Program-made: the position numbers and the translations under genes
Notes under the pieces: generated by a model
Database searches by the model: none
What the model was told of the DNA's origin: nothing
What the model saw: only the letters and a program-made list of their open reading frames with translations
Shown: positions 20,961-31,485 of the stretch, piece by piece
Layout: every line of letters starts with the position of its first letter
Position numbering within the stretch: position 1 is the stretch's first letter
Assembly (NCBI GenBank): GCA_963575745.1
Contig: CAUYUJ010015726.1
Coordinates: 1,025,449-1,085,448, forward strand
Length of the DNA stretch: 60,000 nucleotides
Source of the DNA: Prorocentrum cordatum
Taxonomy: Eukaryota; Sar; Dinophyceae; Prorocentrales; Prorocentraceae
Direction of reading: 5' to 3'

Positions 20961-22060
20961 GCCAAAAGGTCTGACCTGCCGCGGCCATAACGGTGTATCC
21001 GCCGTTCACCCACTTACGCTCCATCTTCAAATTTGCACTAATGCTGGCCATGACATCAGCTGACGCTTTGCCCTGTCGCTTTCGTCTCTCAAGAATGTAC
21101 AGGTCTTGGAGGTAGGGCGAATTATCATAATTATCAACAGTCAGCTCAAAGCCGTTATTCCACAGTGTGTTTTCAATGGTATGCGACTGGAATGACTGGA
21201 GCGTATAGTTGTGCGCAACGATGTCCTTGTACTTCACTGCGTTGTTGCAAAAGGGGCAACGGCCGAAGCCAGCGCGAACCCAATGCAGTTGAGGGCAGAG
21301 GAACCGACCGTCATCCATCCAGGGGACGGACCGAAGGAACTCAGCTGCCCTGTCAGGCCATTCGCGGAAGTCTGACCGAAGCGTCACCGTCTCGTCGGTA
21401 TGAATCCAAGCTAGCATGGAATGGGTGTCGAACTCCACCTCGAACGAGTTCCACTCTTGACTAACGACGAGGACCCAAGTGGTCAATTGTTCGTTCGACC
21501 TCGACCAATCAAATACCTTTGCAAGCGGGACAACTTTGTCGATGTCGGTGAATCTAGGCACCTGGCGAGACGCCACTGTTCCGTTGCGGCAAACCCGGTG
21601 CGAGAAACGGGTGAGGACACGGCCATTGAAAACTAACGCGAGTGGCCAGTTCTCTCTGTGCGTTGAGAGCTGGTCCCACAGACGGACTGTGTCCGCTGTG
21701 GGCCACGACCCAATCGCAGCAGGCTGATTCGCCTCAGGGGCTTGGCCCATTTGGCGGAACTCCTTGGGAGGAGCGCATTCACCGTCCCTACGCTGGCCTA
21801 GCCAGGCGGGACAATGTTCCCGAAGTTGCATGATCGGGTTCCGCTTGGTCGGAAGAAGGCGCAATAGGCCATAGTCCGCCTCGAAACAAAGTCCCGACCT
21901 GCTCTTGGGGTATTGGATGTCCCCGAGCACCGATGCCTTTAACGCGTCCAAGTCCGTAACGTGGTGAATGGGGCCATGGCACCTGGCTAGGCCAGGGCCA
22001 TAGGGCGCATACATTCCCTCGATGGAGGCAACGAACGTGGAATGGCCCTGGCACGCTCTG
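20944..22060 (-). pseudogene. KptA-like C-terminal half plus unknown Cys/His domain
   Basis: This minus-strand frame takes over from the upstream frame near 22.05 kb. The first residues, RACQGHSTFVASIEGMYAPY and then RCHGPIHHVTDLDALKAS, resemble the QGHS and 'HGT' regions of the tRNA 2'-phosphotransferase (KptA/Tpt1) fold, with HHVT in place of the usual HGT. After a linker come VPRFTDIDKVVPLAKVFDW and TTWVLVVSQEWNSFEVEFDT, then a Cys/His block (CPQLHW, CPFCNNAVKYKDIVAH) that could bind metal. Then NNGFELTVDNYDNSPYLQDL, ending at TAG 20944. The KptA link is an inference from motif order. The key residues are only partly kept, so activity is doubtful. Confidence 0.45.
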
Positions 22061-23390
22061 TCGAAACGGGAATGGGGCACGCGGACCGACCACCCGTCGT
22101 GTCAGGCCAGCCCTTAAAATCCCTCCAGTGTCGCAGGAGCGCCGCGTCGCCAAGGCAAGCAATGGCGTCGGCATGGATGCCCAAGATTTCCACAGTCCCT
22201 GGCTGCAAAGCGGCTAGGCCGTGTACAGCAAGGGCCACAATTTGGAATGTGTATCCATCTTCTTGCATTTTGTCAATTAGGTCTCCAAAATAGACCCAAC
22301 CTCCCGAGGACCTCGCATAATCGGGACACTGTCTCGCGAGATACGCAGCAAGCTTCCCGATGCGTTTCGCTGTCTCGTCCGCCCGATAGCTGTGGCGCCG
22401 CCAGAACCCCGTGCCGCCTAGGGCGGCCGGGTTGCCGGCGTCAGAGACGCCTACGGCTAGCGGAGTCAGGGCCTTGTAGGCCTGAGACTCAAGTCCTTCG
22501 GGGGTGTCGTCAGAATGAAAGGCTGCACGAAGGTATCTGCTCGTCAGTTCAAACTGCATGGGCTCGAGGTTTTCGGTTCCTAGAAATGCAAATATGGGAT
22601 CATCGACGAGCTCTGCTATGTGTTTGAGCGTGTCGAAAGCACGCTCACAAAGGGCCTCAATCTTGGGAGGTGCAGGGCCAGTGGCATGAGCCTCCCGAAT
22701 TCGCCGCTTCAACTGAGCCGGCGTGTTCTGTATGATTTGGGCCCGTTCATTCTCTGAAAGGTAGAGGCGCTTACCTTTGAAGGTATCGGCGTGGCCGACG
22801 ACGACCTCGTCTCCGCCTTGGCGGGGCGGGCCATCTGTCGGGAGAGGCTGCCGCGCATCGGGAGAGGGCGGCAGGGTCTCTCGACAAAAGAAGCTTCTCG
22901 CCGTAGGGCCGAGCCGACAATCGTCATCATCTGGATAAACTGTTGCAGGGTCGTCCTGATATGGATAACCAGTGAGGTCGGCGATGGATGGGCTGGTTTC
23001 AGGAGGCTCCGGCATGTCTGGGACACTCGGGGCTTCGACTGCAGAAGCGGGCTCTGCAACGTCTTGGCCGCTCGGAGCGGCGACTGTTGGGGCCTCTTTC
23101 TCAGCGGGCTCGGCCTCGGCATCGGGGGGGCTGTCGGGCTCCTTGGTAGGGGGCGCAGCCGCATACCTCGCCTCGAGCTCAGATTGCGCCGTGGGGGCGG
23201 CCTCCATGTCAACCTCCATTGGTTCGCTTTTTATTACTGTGTCGCCCGCGCTGGCTGGGCCAGCCAGGCCTTCAGGCTGAATGGGATCGCGCGTGGCCGC
23301 ATGGCCTCCTCCGCCTTGGCTGGGCCAGGCGGAGCAGCAGCAGCAGGCTGTCCGCCAGGTGCCGCATCATCCACAATTGCTGGGTCCTGC
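21987..23390 (-). pseudogene. Acidic linker plus KptA-like N-terminal subdomain
   Basis: The frame reads through DPIQPEGLAGPASAGDTVIK and SEPMEVDMEAAP, a Pro/Glu/Ala-rich linker of about 110 residues and a helical block (YLSENERAQIIQNTPAQLKR). It then reaches RRHSYRADETAKRIGKLAAY, LARQCPDYARSSGGWVYFGD and LIDKMQEDGYTF. That order resembles the start of KptA/Tpt1, where a helix with 'LSxxLxxxLRH' is followed by 'DGWVxxxDLL'. The catalytic-type Arg/His pattern is altered. Sense continues in the next frame at about 22.05 kb, after a one-base slip around the 'gcgtgcccc' run. Together the halves would form one degenerate KptA-like domain of roughly 200 residues. Confidence 0.45.
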
Positions 23391-24090
23391 GGACCAGCTG
23401 GTGGGGGGGGGCGGGACCTGCAAGCGTCGGAGCTGCTTGCGCGGCCTGGGCCGCTTCCTGAGCTTCTGTGTTTTCAACCATATCAAAGTCGGGAAGTTCC
23501 TCTGCCATGGCTGGGCCGGGCAGGGGCGCTGGCACCTCCTCTGTCACGGCTGGGCCGGGCAGAGGTGCAGGCACTTCCCCTGCCACGGCTGGGCCGGGCA
23601 GGGGCGCGGGAACTTCCACTGCCACGGCTGGGCCGGGCAGAGGCGTTGGCGGCATAGGTACCTTAGGCCCACCCGTGGGCGCGCAACTCCATCTACGAGG
23701 CCGTGAACTCTCGCTCGGGGCTGATACTTCAGGAGTGGGGCTGAAATGCGGCACCTTAACACGGATAGCCTCTACGACGGCAGCTGCATATTTCTTCCAC
23801 GGAGCAAAGTAGCCGCCTGGTTCATGCCGGTTCCTTCTCTGAGCAAGCATGTACCTAGACTGTGCGGTAGAGACGATGTCCACCTCCATGTCATCTAAAT
23901 CGTCTTGGCCAACCGTGGTCGGTTGTCCACTGGGGGCGGCGCGCCTCCACTCATTGAGCCAGTCACGTTCTCGCTTGAGGGCCTTACGGGCACGATTGTC
24001 CCCGAAGTGGGCATGCGAAACCTCGCGGATGGACTGGGTAATGCGAGCTGCGGCGTCGCCCCTCTGGTGCCTGGGACTCCTCTGATGAAG
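23272..24090 (-). pseudogene. Linker segment with 13-residue repeats
   Basis: The minus frame enters from the previous segment at about 24.06 kb. It reads ITQSIREVSHAHFGDNRARK, ALKRERDWLNEWRRAAPSGQ and DDMEVDIVSTAQSRYMLAQR, then RNRHEPGGYFAPWKKYAAAV. It then has four 39-bp repeats (23.51-23.65 kb) encoding VPAPLPGPAVAGE variants. Sense leaves this frame near 23.38 kb. The Ala/Pro repeats look like a flexible spacer between folded parts. No domain is recognised. Confidence 0.5.
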
Positions 24091-25060
24091 GGCCCTCGGC
24101 CGAGTGAGGCGAGGGCAAGGCCACTGGAGCGGCCAAACCCGCGGTGCCTCCGGGGCGGTTAGAGCCCTCATCCTCGGCGACCTCAGCCTTCACCTTAGCG
24201 ACCTCAGCCTTCGCCGCAGCGACCTCGGCCTCCGCCGATGGACTTGCCCCGGCACCTCCTTGGGCGGGCGGGGGAGTCCGAGATGCAGGCTTAGGCGGTG
24301 GCTGCGGAGGCGCGCGAGTGGGCGCAGTGTTGGCCTTCTGTAGCTGGAAATCGGTGCATGCTGGGGGCCGAACGGTATGTTGCGGAGGCACAGGCGGAGG
24401 CGGGGGACGAGCTGGGACCTGGGCACCCTGGGGTGTGGGCCAGGCCCGTGGCTGTTCCGCCATCGTTGCGGCGCCCGCCGGCTTGGCCGGTGGCTGCTCC
24501 GCTCTTGGCGCGGCGCATGCCGGCTTGGCCGGTGGCTGCTCCGCTCTTGGCGCGGCGCTTGCCGGCTTGGCCGGTGACTGCTCCGCTTTCGGCGTGGCGC
24601 TCGCCGGCTTGGCCGGTGGCTGCTCCGCCTTTGGCGCGGCGCTCGCCGGCTTGGCCGGTGGCTGCTCCGCCTTTGGCGTGACGCTCGCCGGCTTGGCCGG
24701 TGGCTGCTCCGCCTCTGGCGCGGCCGAGGCCGCAGGCAGAGGGGGGAATTCTTCAGGCGCAAAAGAGGCAGAGGCGCTGGACGCCTTGGCCGCCTGCGCC
24801 CGGGCATCAACTTCGGCCTTGGTGACCAATGTCTTGTCTTTGGCCTTCGCTTTGTTGGCATGAGTGATCGCGATGGACACTTCCGAGGCTTCAGCTTTGT
24901 GCAACGGGTTGATTCTGGTCATAACTACACCCTTGCCGTCAAGCCACGGCCAAATGTCGTCGAACTCTGCGCGATATGCACGATATGGGTCACGCTCCTG
25001 GTGCCACTTACTGGGCCCCCAGGTCCGGCACCCGTTATCTCTGCGCCTCGCGGACTTGGT
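23984..25060 (-). pseudogene. Segment with 14-residue PPAKPA repeats
   Basis: It begins NGCRTWGPSKWHQERDPYRA and DDIWPWLDGKGVVMTRINPL, a helical Ala/Lys-rich stretch (SIAITHANKAKAKDKTLVTK), then six or seven 42-bp tandem repeats (24.47-24.73 kb) encoding AEQPPAKPASAAPK variants. A Pro-rich tail and an Ala/Val/Glu coiled stretch follow. The repeat period (42 bp) keeps phase, as expected for a translated spacer. The upstream join is a frame change near 25.05 kb. Confidence 0.5.
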
Positions 25061-27340
25061 CCGTGGCGACTGCCCTCGCTGCGTCGCGATAGCGTTCAAC
25101 CCCGAAGTCATGCTCCAGGGCATAGTTTTCTTTTCTGGCGACGTGCTGCAGGAGGGGCCAGGCCTCCAGGACATGAAGAGCCGCGGGCGTCCAATGGTAC
25201 AAACGGAGCTCACTTAACACGATCTGGGTCGCGTCAAGCGTGCAATATTGTGTAGGCTTGCCCTTGATCGATGTGGGCTTCGCATAGAAAATGATCTCCG
25301 CTGTTACCCAGATGCCGTCTCCAAACGTTTCCTCGGCGACGGCGTAAGTTGCATGTGTCGTGGGGTCGCCGTCAACGGAAGGGAAAGAATACACGCCCAC
25401 TTGTCCACCTTTAACGCTTCCGCCGTAGCGGGGATCTGATGGAAGCAGCTGGTGGCCCTCCAATATCGAGTGGAGGGCATTCACGGTCGCACCGTGGGAC
25501 TGCTTACTCCACCCTGAGTCCTCATCTTGGACCTAATTTAGCTTTTCTGTCGTGACGAGAAAGGGCAGAGTGAGCTGCGTACAGTGTGCGTTCCCTGCCT
25601 TGTGGGTATTGGTTGACAGCTTCGCCCAGTTCAGGCGATCGGCAACTGTGGCCTCAGGGTCTTCGCGAGTGCGGTCAGCCTTGTTGACGAAGAACCGTGC
25701 CCAATTAGGAGCAATATAAGAAGGCTCGAGAAGAGGGGTCTTAGTGGACGTCTGCAGCATCTGGTGACCCAACCAAGCTTCAGCCTTGGCGTGCCCTTGG
25801 AGGGTCTTGAATGCTGCGCCGCGGTCCGGATCTCTCCCGACCAACAAAGATGCAACTCGGCCTTCGAACTTTTCCCCTGGCCAGCAGTTCGTTGTAATCA
25901 TCGGCCAATTAAGGTTGCCGCTGCGCACAGTGAACGGTTTGAGAAAATCGAGCTGCTGTTGTTCTTTGGTTAAGGGATTAACATAAGTCAAATTCACAGT
26001 GGTCTGGTACAACAGGTGCACAGGCCAATCGAACTCCCAATCGGCGTCCTTTTCGTGATTGCCGCCGGCTTCGAGACGCCCGGGGAAACCTTTTCCCCCG
26101 AGATTTCCTGACCCGTGGGCAGGGCATTTCTGGCGGATGGTCTGCTCCGCCTTTTCGCTGGGCGTCTTGGCATCCTCGATGCAAGTCACGGGAGCAAGAG
26201 CAGGTGCGCGGAGCGGCTGGGCCGCCCGCTCTGCAGTGGCTTCACCCGAAGCGGCTTGGCCGCTGGGTTGGACAGTAGGCACTCGCTGAGCCAGCTCTTC
26301 TATCACGGCACGCATGTGTTGATCATTCACAACTCCCTCCGACGGCGATCGGAGGCGTTCCCCTTTCGGGGGCATGCCTGGGCAAAAGGGGAGACATCGG
26401 GGCAGGAAAAAGCGCAAGTCCTGCCATGCAGAAAGCCCCTCGTGATCTTCTCCTTGTCGGAGACAATTCACGAAGTTGTCTGAAAGCTTGGAATGTATGG
26501 CCCCTTCCCCTGACCCGTCTTGGACGGCAGGGAACTTCGAGGGGTCTAAAGGTATCCGAAAAGGACGAGTGTTGAACACGGACTGAGGCACGTTAGCATC
26601 AGTGGGGCTCCAATCGTGTCAATATTTGACTAGCTCTCCGAAGGTGGCCCCCACTGCTGTGTGCCCGTCCTCTCGCTTGTTCGACGAGGGCTTACCCCCC
26701 GCTGCGGCTGGGCCGCCGAAGGGTTGGCAAAAGAACAGAGCGGCGAGCCTCGCTGCCTTAAACATATGTCCCGTAAACATCTCGGCCGCCGTGCAACTCA
26801 CCATGTGTCAGTCTTTTTCGATATTGTAGTCATTGTGAGCTGACAGGAAAACGTACGAGTCGCCAGTGGGGTGATGCATCTGGCGGTAAAGGCACGCACC
26901 GTCAAGAATCATGATGCGTGGCTTTACACCCGCGGCCTTGCAGTCCTCAATCCGACGGTTCATCTGAGCTCGGACAAGGGTGGCAACATCGTCCCATAGC
27001 GGGTCAACTTTGAAGCTGCCCTCTGGGGGCTGCCAACACCTGTGATCTCCGCCGATGTACGAAATCTCGATCGTACCATCGTGCGAGCGCTTTACAGCGT
27101 CGTCTATGGCGGTCTCGAGCATGAGACGGAGGGCTCCTGCGAGAATCGTCGGTTTCTCGGGCCGAGCGGGCACCCCTGACTTACCCTCCACACGAATGCC
27201 AAGTCAGTTGTACGTTCAAGGATCGGCAATATCATTGAAGGACCAAAACGAAACGCACTGGTGTATGAACTCCCTTGTTATAATGATCATGCCCTGAGTC
27301 CGACCAGCTATGTGTCTTGGAGGCTTCCCGGAGGTCTGGG
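25035..27340 (-). pseudogene. Long coherent frame with five isolated stops; ART-like C-terminal segments
   Basis: One minus frame reads coherently for about 765 codons. It has stops only at 27216 (TGA), 27204 (TGA), 26808 (TGA), 26619 (TGA) and 25533 (TAG). It contains RTQGMIIITREFIHQ, SYIGGDHRCWQPPEGSFKVD, VKPRIMILDGACLYRQM and LTYVNPLTKEQQQLDF. After the TAG come SHGATVNALHSILEGHQLLP, SVKGGQVGVYSFPSVDG and FGDGIWVTAEIIFYAKPTSI. The last group (HGA-T, SILEG, LLPS, GVYSFP) resembles the C-terminal part of ADP-ribosyl-transferase-fold proteins such as KptA/PARP. That is an inference without a search. It ends at a frame change near 25.05 kb. A pseudogene is most likely, but see the finding on stop codons. 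Confidence 0.55.
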
Positions 27341-27600
27341 CCTCGGCAGCCTCCTTTGACGTTAGCAGACATGCCGTGAATGTGGTCACCCAAGAAATGC
27401 GGAATACGAAACCCTGGCGTAAGATGATTGCCGGCCACCGTTTTGAACGAGACCGTTGAGTCGGAGCCTGGATGAGCAGTACAGGACCAGAACTTGTGTT
27501 TCTTCGTAGCTTGCATATTGCACGAAGGGTGGATCAAAAACTCGTGGGGGCCTGTCCAGTCTTCGCCATGGCCGCAATGTCCTCGCCAACAAATGGCACC
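27232..27600 (-). pseudogene. Short frame-shifted coding segment
   Basis: Between about 27.57 and 27.35 kb, sense sits in another frame: HEFLIHPSCNMQATKKHKFW, SCTAHPGSDSTVSFKTVAGN, LTPGFRIPHFLGDHIHGMSA. It then returns to the original frame at about 27.35 kb. Two opposite slips around a 220-bp island are a typical small-indel signature in a decaying or mis-assembled gene. The 'VAGN..LTPGFR..HFLGDHIHGMSANVKGG' order may be another ART-like C-terminal segment (low confidence). Confidence 0.45.
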
Positions 27601-29280
27601 CAGGGTTGCCCACTCTGGCGGGCAACCTGAGTTATGGCCTGGCACTTCTCCTGGAATGACAACTTGTTCGTCCAGGCCTTCAAGCGAGGATCAGTCACGT
27701 CAACATAAAGTTGAAGAAACTCGGTCACGCGTGCGTCCCACTCGGGCGAAGGCGCGTTGACATTTTCGGCGTAATTACCCTTGTTCCACTGGTAATCGAG
27801 AACATTCCAGGCACCGCTCCCAAGGTAGGGCGGGCCCTGGCCGCCATTATCGATTTCCATGGGCACTGGACCAGGGGGCCCGCCTCCGCCGTCGCCCCCA
27901 GGGGGGCCGCCAGAGGGCGGAGGGCTCCCAATGGGAGGGCCACCTGAGCCGGGCGGGGCTCCTCCACCATCGGCTGGGCCGGGGAAGGAGCCACCGCCGG
28001 CCCCGCCATCGGCTTGGCTGGGCGGGGCAGCTGCACCTGAGGTCGACCCTGCAGGTTGCCCGCCAGCCGCCTGACGCCCAATTCCTTGAGTATCAGGAAG
28101 CTTTGGTGGCAGCGGGTGAAGCAGTGGAGGCGCCGTCGCGGTGTTCGCTCGCTTGCTGGCCGGGCCGACTGGGTCGGCCGGTCGCTGCTCGCGCAATCTC
28201 CGCCCTTGCGGCGCCTTCCTGCAACGCGGTAGATGCTTCTCTAAATTCTGGGCCTCTCCTCTGGGGCCGCGGCCATGTGGGCAGGACACAATGCGGGGTA
28301 AGTCGATGACTGGGTCATCGCTTTCCTCCTCACGAGGCTCCTCAGGAGGCGCCTCGGGTTCAGGCTCTGGGGGAGCTTCAGGCCGCGGCGGCTTCTCGCT
28401 CGCAACGACTGGGTCGCGCGAGCGAGCCGTTTCGGCTGCGGCGTCTGCTGTGATGCATTGTTCTCCGCTCTCGCCTGCACTCGATCCAAGCCCTAAGCGT
28501 TCGAGCCATGCTTGAAAATCAAGAGGGCGCGTGTGTCGAGTGAGGGCCACGCGCCAGGCCCTGGCCTGGTCGGGGAAGGATTGAAAGTAATTGGCTCTGG
28601 CTGACTCGGTGAGGGCCTCCTCAACCACGTGAGCTGGCTTGTGGAAATGGCCCTTGACAACAAGCAGGGCAAACATGGTGCCCCACCCGTCCCCTACGGC
28701 TTGGCCGCGGGGCAGAGAGTGCATTGATGGGCCCCAGATGTTCATCCAAACGACAGGAGAGCCATCAGTCACAGTGTCTACTACCGGAACGCAGACGAAG
28801 TCGCCGTAGCCCGTGATGCACCGCCTGGCTGGGCCAACGGTGGGGCCGGCAACTTCGCCTCTCCTGAGCTCACGAACAAAGCGGCCTTTCTGCCCTGGCT
28901 CTGCGGCGTACAGCTTGCAGACCATCTTCGTGGCGTCGCCGGGGTACGATTGAAAATGAGTACCCTCGGGAATCTGAGAAACCTTAGGAGGAACGCAGTC
29001 TAAGCGGCGCGAGGCCATTCTATCGAACATCGTCCAATGTACGACCCACGGGTCCTCCGAGACATTGGAAAACAAACGGTCGTAGATCGTCTGTGAGTTG
29101 GCGGTCAGGTCAGCCTTTAACGCGGTAGCGACTTGGTAGTCCCGCGGATGCTTGACGTCATGCCGCTCCATTGCGTAGCGCCAGCTCCATCCTTTGGTGG
29201 TCTTCGCAGAGCGCCCGCACCGTCGCCAGGCCGGGTGCTCCGACAGGGAAAGATGAGCGGTTCTCCATGGAAAATGCGCT
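27534..29280 (-). pseudogene. Large unknown protein segment with P/G-rich linker
   Basis: From about 29.27 kb the minus frame reads AWRRCGRSAKTTKGWSWRYA, MERHDVKHPRDYQVATALKA, TIYDRLFSNVSEDPWVVHWT, RRCITGYGDFVCVPVVDTVT and SPVVWMNIWGPSMHSLPRGQ. A Glu/Pro-rich stretch and a possible Cys/His knuckle follow (SCPHGRGPRGEAQNLEKHLP, then RC). Then a strongly Pro/Gly-rich linker contains PVPMEIDNGGQGP, and finally KAWTNKLSFQEKCQAITQVA. No family is recognised. The 'PMEID' phrase echoes 'PMEVD' and 'DMEVD' in later linkers, hinting that parts of the tract are ancient duplicates. Confidence 0.5.
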
Positions 29281-29662
29281 TCCCGCGCGAGCAACTAATG
29301 GACTTTTCGTCACGCACCTCTTTTGCCTGCCCAGTCAGCGCATTAGCTCGCTTTTCCTCTCCCGGCTGGGCCGGTGAGGGAGCGGCGGCCTCTTTGACGG
29401 GCTTATAATTATTGAAGGCGCTAGATGGGGCAAGTGAGTGGGCGAAGCTGCGATCATGGCCGCAGACATCCTGGCTGGACGAACTGCGCCAGCACTTCTG
29501 GCAGCAATGCCCGACCCACTCGGGGCCGTGCGGCGACGGGGTCCGATCGAGGTTTGTCCACCAAGGGGCCTTCCATGAAGCGGCAAACTGGAGGCTGACA
29601 CAACCGTGCGTCGGCACATGTACCCTTGCCGGGCCGGGCGTCCCTGACTTGCTTCGCGGCAT
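29117..29662 (-). pseudogene. N-terminal segment of the 10.7-kb tract, Cys/His-rich
   Basis: The ATG at 29662 gives MPRSKSGTPGPARVHVPTHG, then SLQFAASWKAPWWTNLDRTP and a Cys/His cluster (HCCQKCWRSSSSQDVCGHD) that could be a zinc-binding module. After a linker (NNYKPVKEAAAPSPAQPGEE), sense passes to the next frame at about 29.27 kb. No coherent sense is seen upstream of 29.66 kb, so this is the likely start. The ATG is a guess. Confidence 0.4.
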
Positions 29663-29779
29663 CTACTACGTTACAAATCAGGGGCCAAAGCTGGACGCGA
29701 CCTGCAACGTCTCGCGCTTGGCGCTTGACTGAGAGGGGGTCGTCTATCCTGCCCTGCATTGTCAGCCTGTGATCAAAAA

Positions 29780-29905
29780 GCTCTGTGTTTTTCCCCGCCA
29801 GGCTTCTGCAGAGGCTATGTTGGGTTCCGCCGAAAGGTACCGCAAAGGTATCGCAGAGCTATGAAAAAGCTTCTGCAAGGCTGTTTTGGAAAAGAGTTTT
29901 TTCAC
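29780..29905 (+). repeat. Dispersed repeat shared with 48.7 kb
   Basis: Positions 29798-29824 match 48756-48782 exactly over 27 bp in inverted orientation. The match continues imperfectly into 'gcagagctatgaaaaagct'. It lies about 140 bp upstream of the presumed start of the long minus-strand tract. Confidence 0.75.
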
Positions 29906-30239
29906 CAAAGCCCTTCTTCTTTTCCTTCTGCATTGTTTCCTTCTCCGCGTCGTGTGTTTTTAAGGTTTGCGCTTGCTTCTGCGCGCGCGTTTCAGCAATA
30001 ATTTCACCGATCAAGGCGATGTTCACGCTCGCGGCTGTCACATGCGCCACGGTGCAAACTTGGCAGCGCACAAGCCGCAGCTCGCGCCATTGACGCAAGC
30101 GCTCCGCTACCACTTTAGCACATGTTGCAACTTCTTAAGCCACGCCCGTGTCTTTCAGTAGCCTCAGAGCCGTCTTGGAGGCATCTTGGGCCATCGTTAA
30201 GCCGTTGTGGCAACATATTGGGCCGCGCTAGTACCCGCG

Positions 30240-31040
30240 ACGCGAAAATAAGTTCTTCCTTCTCCTCCTCTTCTCTCCTGCCGCCAGCCGCCTCATCTCC
30301 TCCTCCCATTCCGTCCCCCCCCTCTCCTCTCCAACGTCGCCCTACCTCTCTCCTCTCCCGTGCGGTTTCCCCTCGTCTCCTCTTCCCTCCGACCCGTGTG
30401 ATGCACCTTGCGCCATCAGGCTCATCCTTCATCGCCCTTCCCCCTCCCCCGCTCGCCCCCCATCAAATCACCAGTCCCTTCATTGACCACGCCCCCGTCA
30501 TAACTTGAAGGCTACCCGACCATCCTTATCCCCATCAACGCCCGATTCCCTCATCATTCCCCTTTTGCCTCTACGACCCACTCCTTGCCCGAATCATCAC
30601 CCTCGTACTCCGTCGCCACAATCGCGCCATCACCACCGCCCCAGTTTACCCATCACCCAACCATCTCATCCTCATGTCCCCTCTTACCCCGTTGCCATGA
30701 TCCCATCACCTCATCCTACCCACCTCATTCATCCTCCCGTATCCTTCTCTTCCTCTTCCCCATCATCATCTTCCTTGTCTCCCTTCTCCCCCCCCCCCCC
30801 CCCCCCCCTCCTCTTGATCACCCCTCATCCTCCCTCCCCCCCCATCCCCCCCTCGCACGTCTTCCTCGCCCTCCCCTTCCTCCTCGCCCCTCCCCCGCCT
30901 CCCCTCCCTCTCCCTCCTTTTCCCTCCTCCTCCTCCTCCTTCTCCTCCTCCGTGGTATCCTTCTTCCTCTCCCTTCCCAATCCTCCTCCTGCTCATCTTT
31001 CTCACCTTGCGCGGTCTTCTCGCCATCCTATCCCCTCTCC
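30240..31040 (+). repeat. Pyrimidine-rich tract with poly-C
   Basis: CCTCCT/CCATCA-rich sequence with a C run near 30786-30812. Pro/Ser ORFs here are compositional. From 31040 to 31480 no supported gene is seen. Confidence 0.85.
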
Positions 31041-31485
31041 CCCTCTTGTCGCCGTTGTCGCCGCCCTAACCGTCGCCACCGCCGTCGTCGCCATCGTCGG
31101 CTGGAGCGGCCACCCGCCTCCCGCGGGTCGAGAAGCGCTGCCGGGTCATCCAGGACGGCGGTGAGTCCACGGGCCCAGGGGGGGGCAAGACCACGGCGCC
31201 GACGGCGGCGGCAGACGGGGTCTCAAGAGCGACGGGAACACATGGCGACGAGGAATGCGATGGGTCGTCGCGACAGCGAGCACAGTGCCACGGGGGAGGA
31301 GGAGGAACTTGAGGGGGTGGATTGGGGGGGCGATGCTGATGCTGTTGGTGTGGGTGCCGATGCTGTCATTGAGGCTGCTGCTAATGCGTTGCTGTTCTTG
31401 CTGATATTGATGATATGTCGGTTGGTTTTCTGTGTTGACAACCCCACCCCCCAGTTCGCAGCGAAAGCCGCTGCGCGCTGCAAGT

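Noticed and set aside
22709-23212. 167-codon minus-strand ORF (Arg/Pro/Ser)
   Set aside because: Out-of-frame shadow of the acidic linker of the KptA-like segment.
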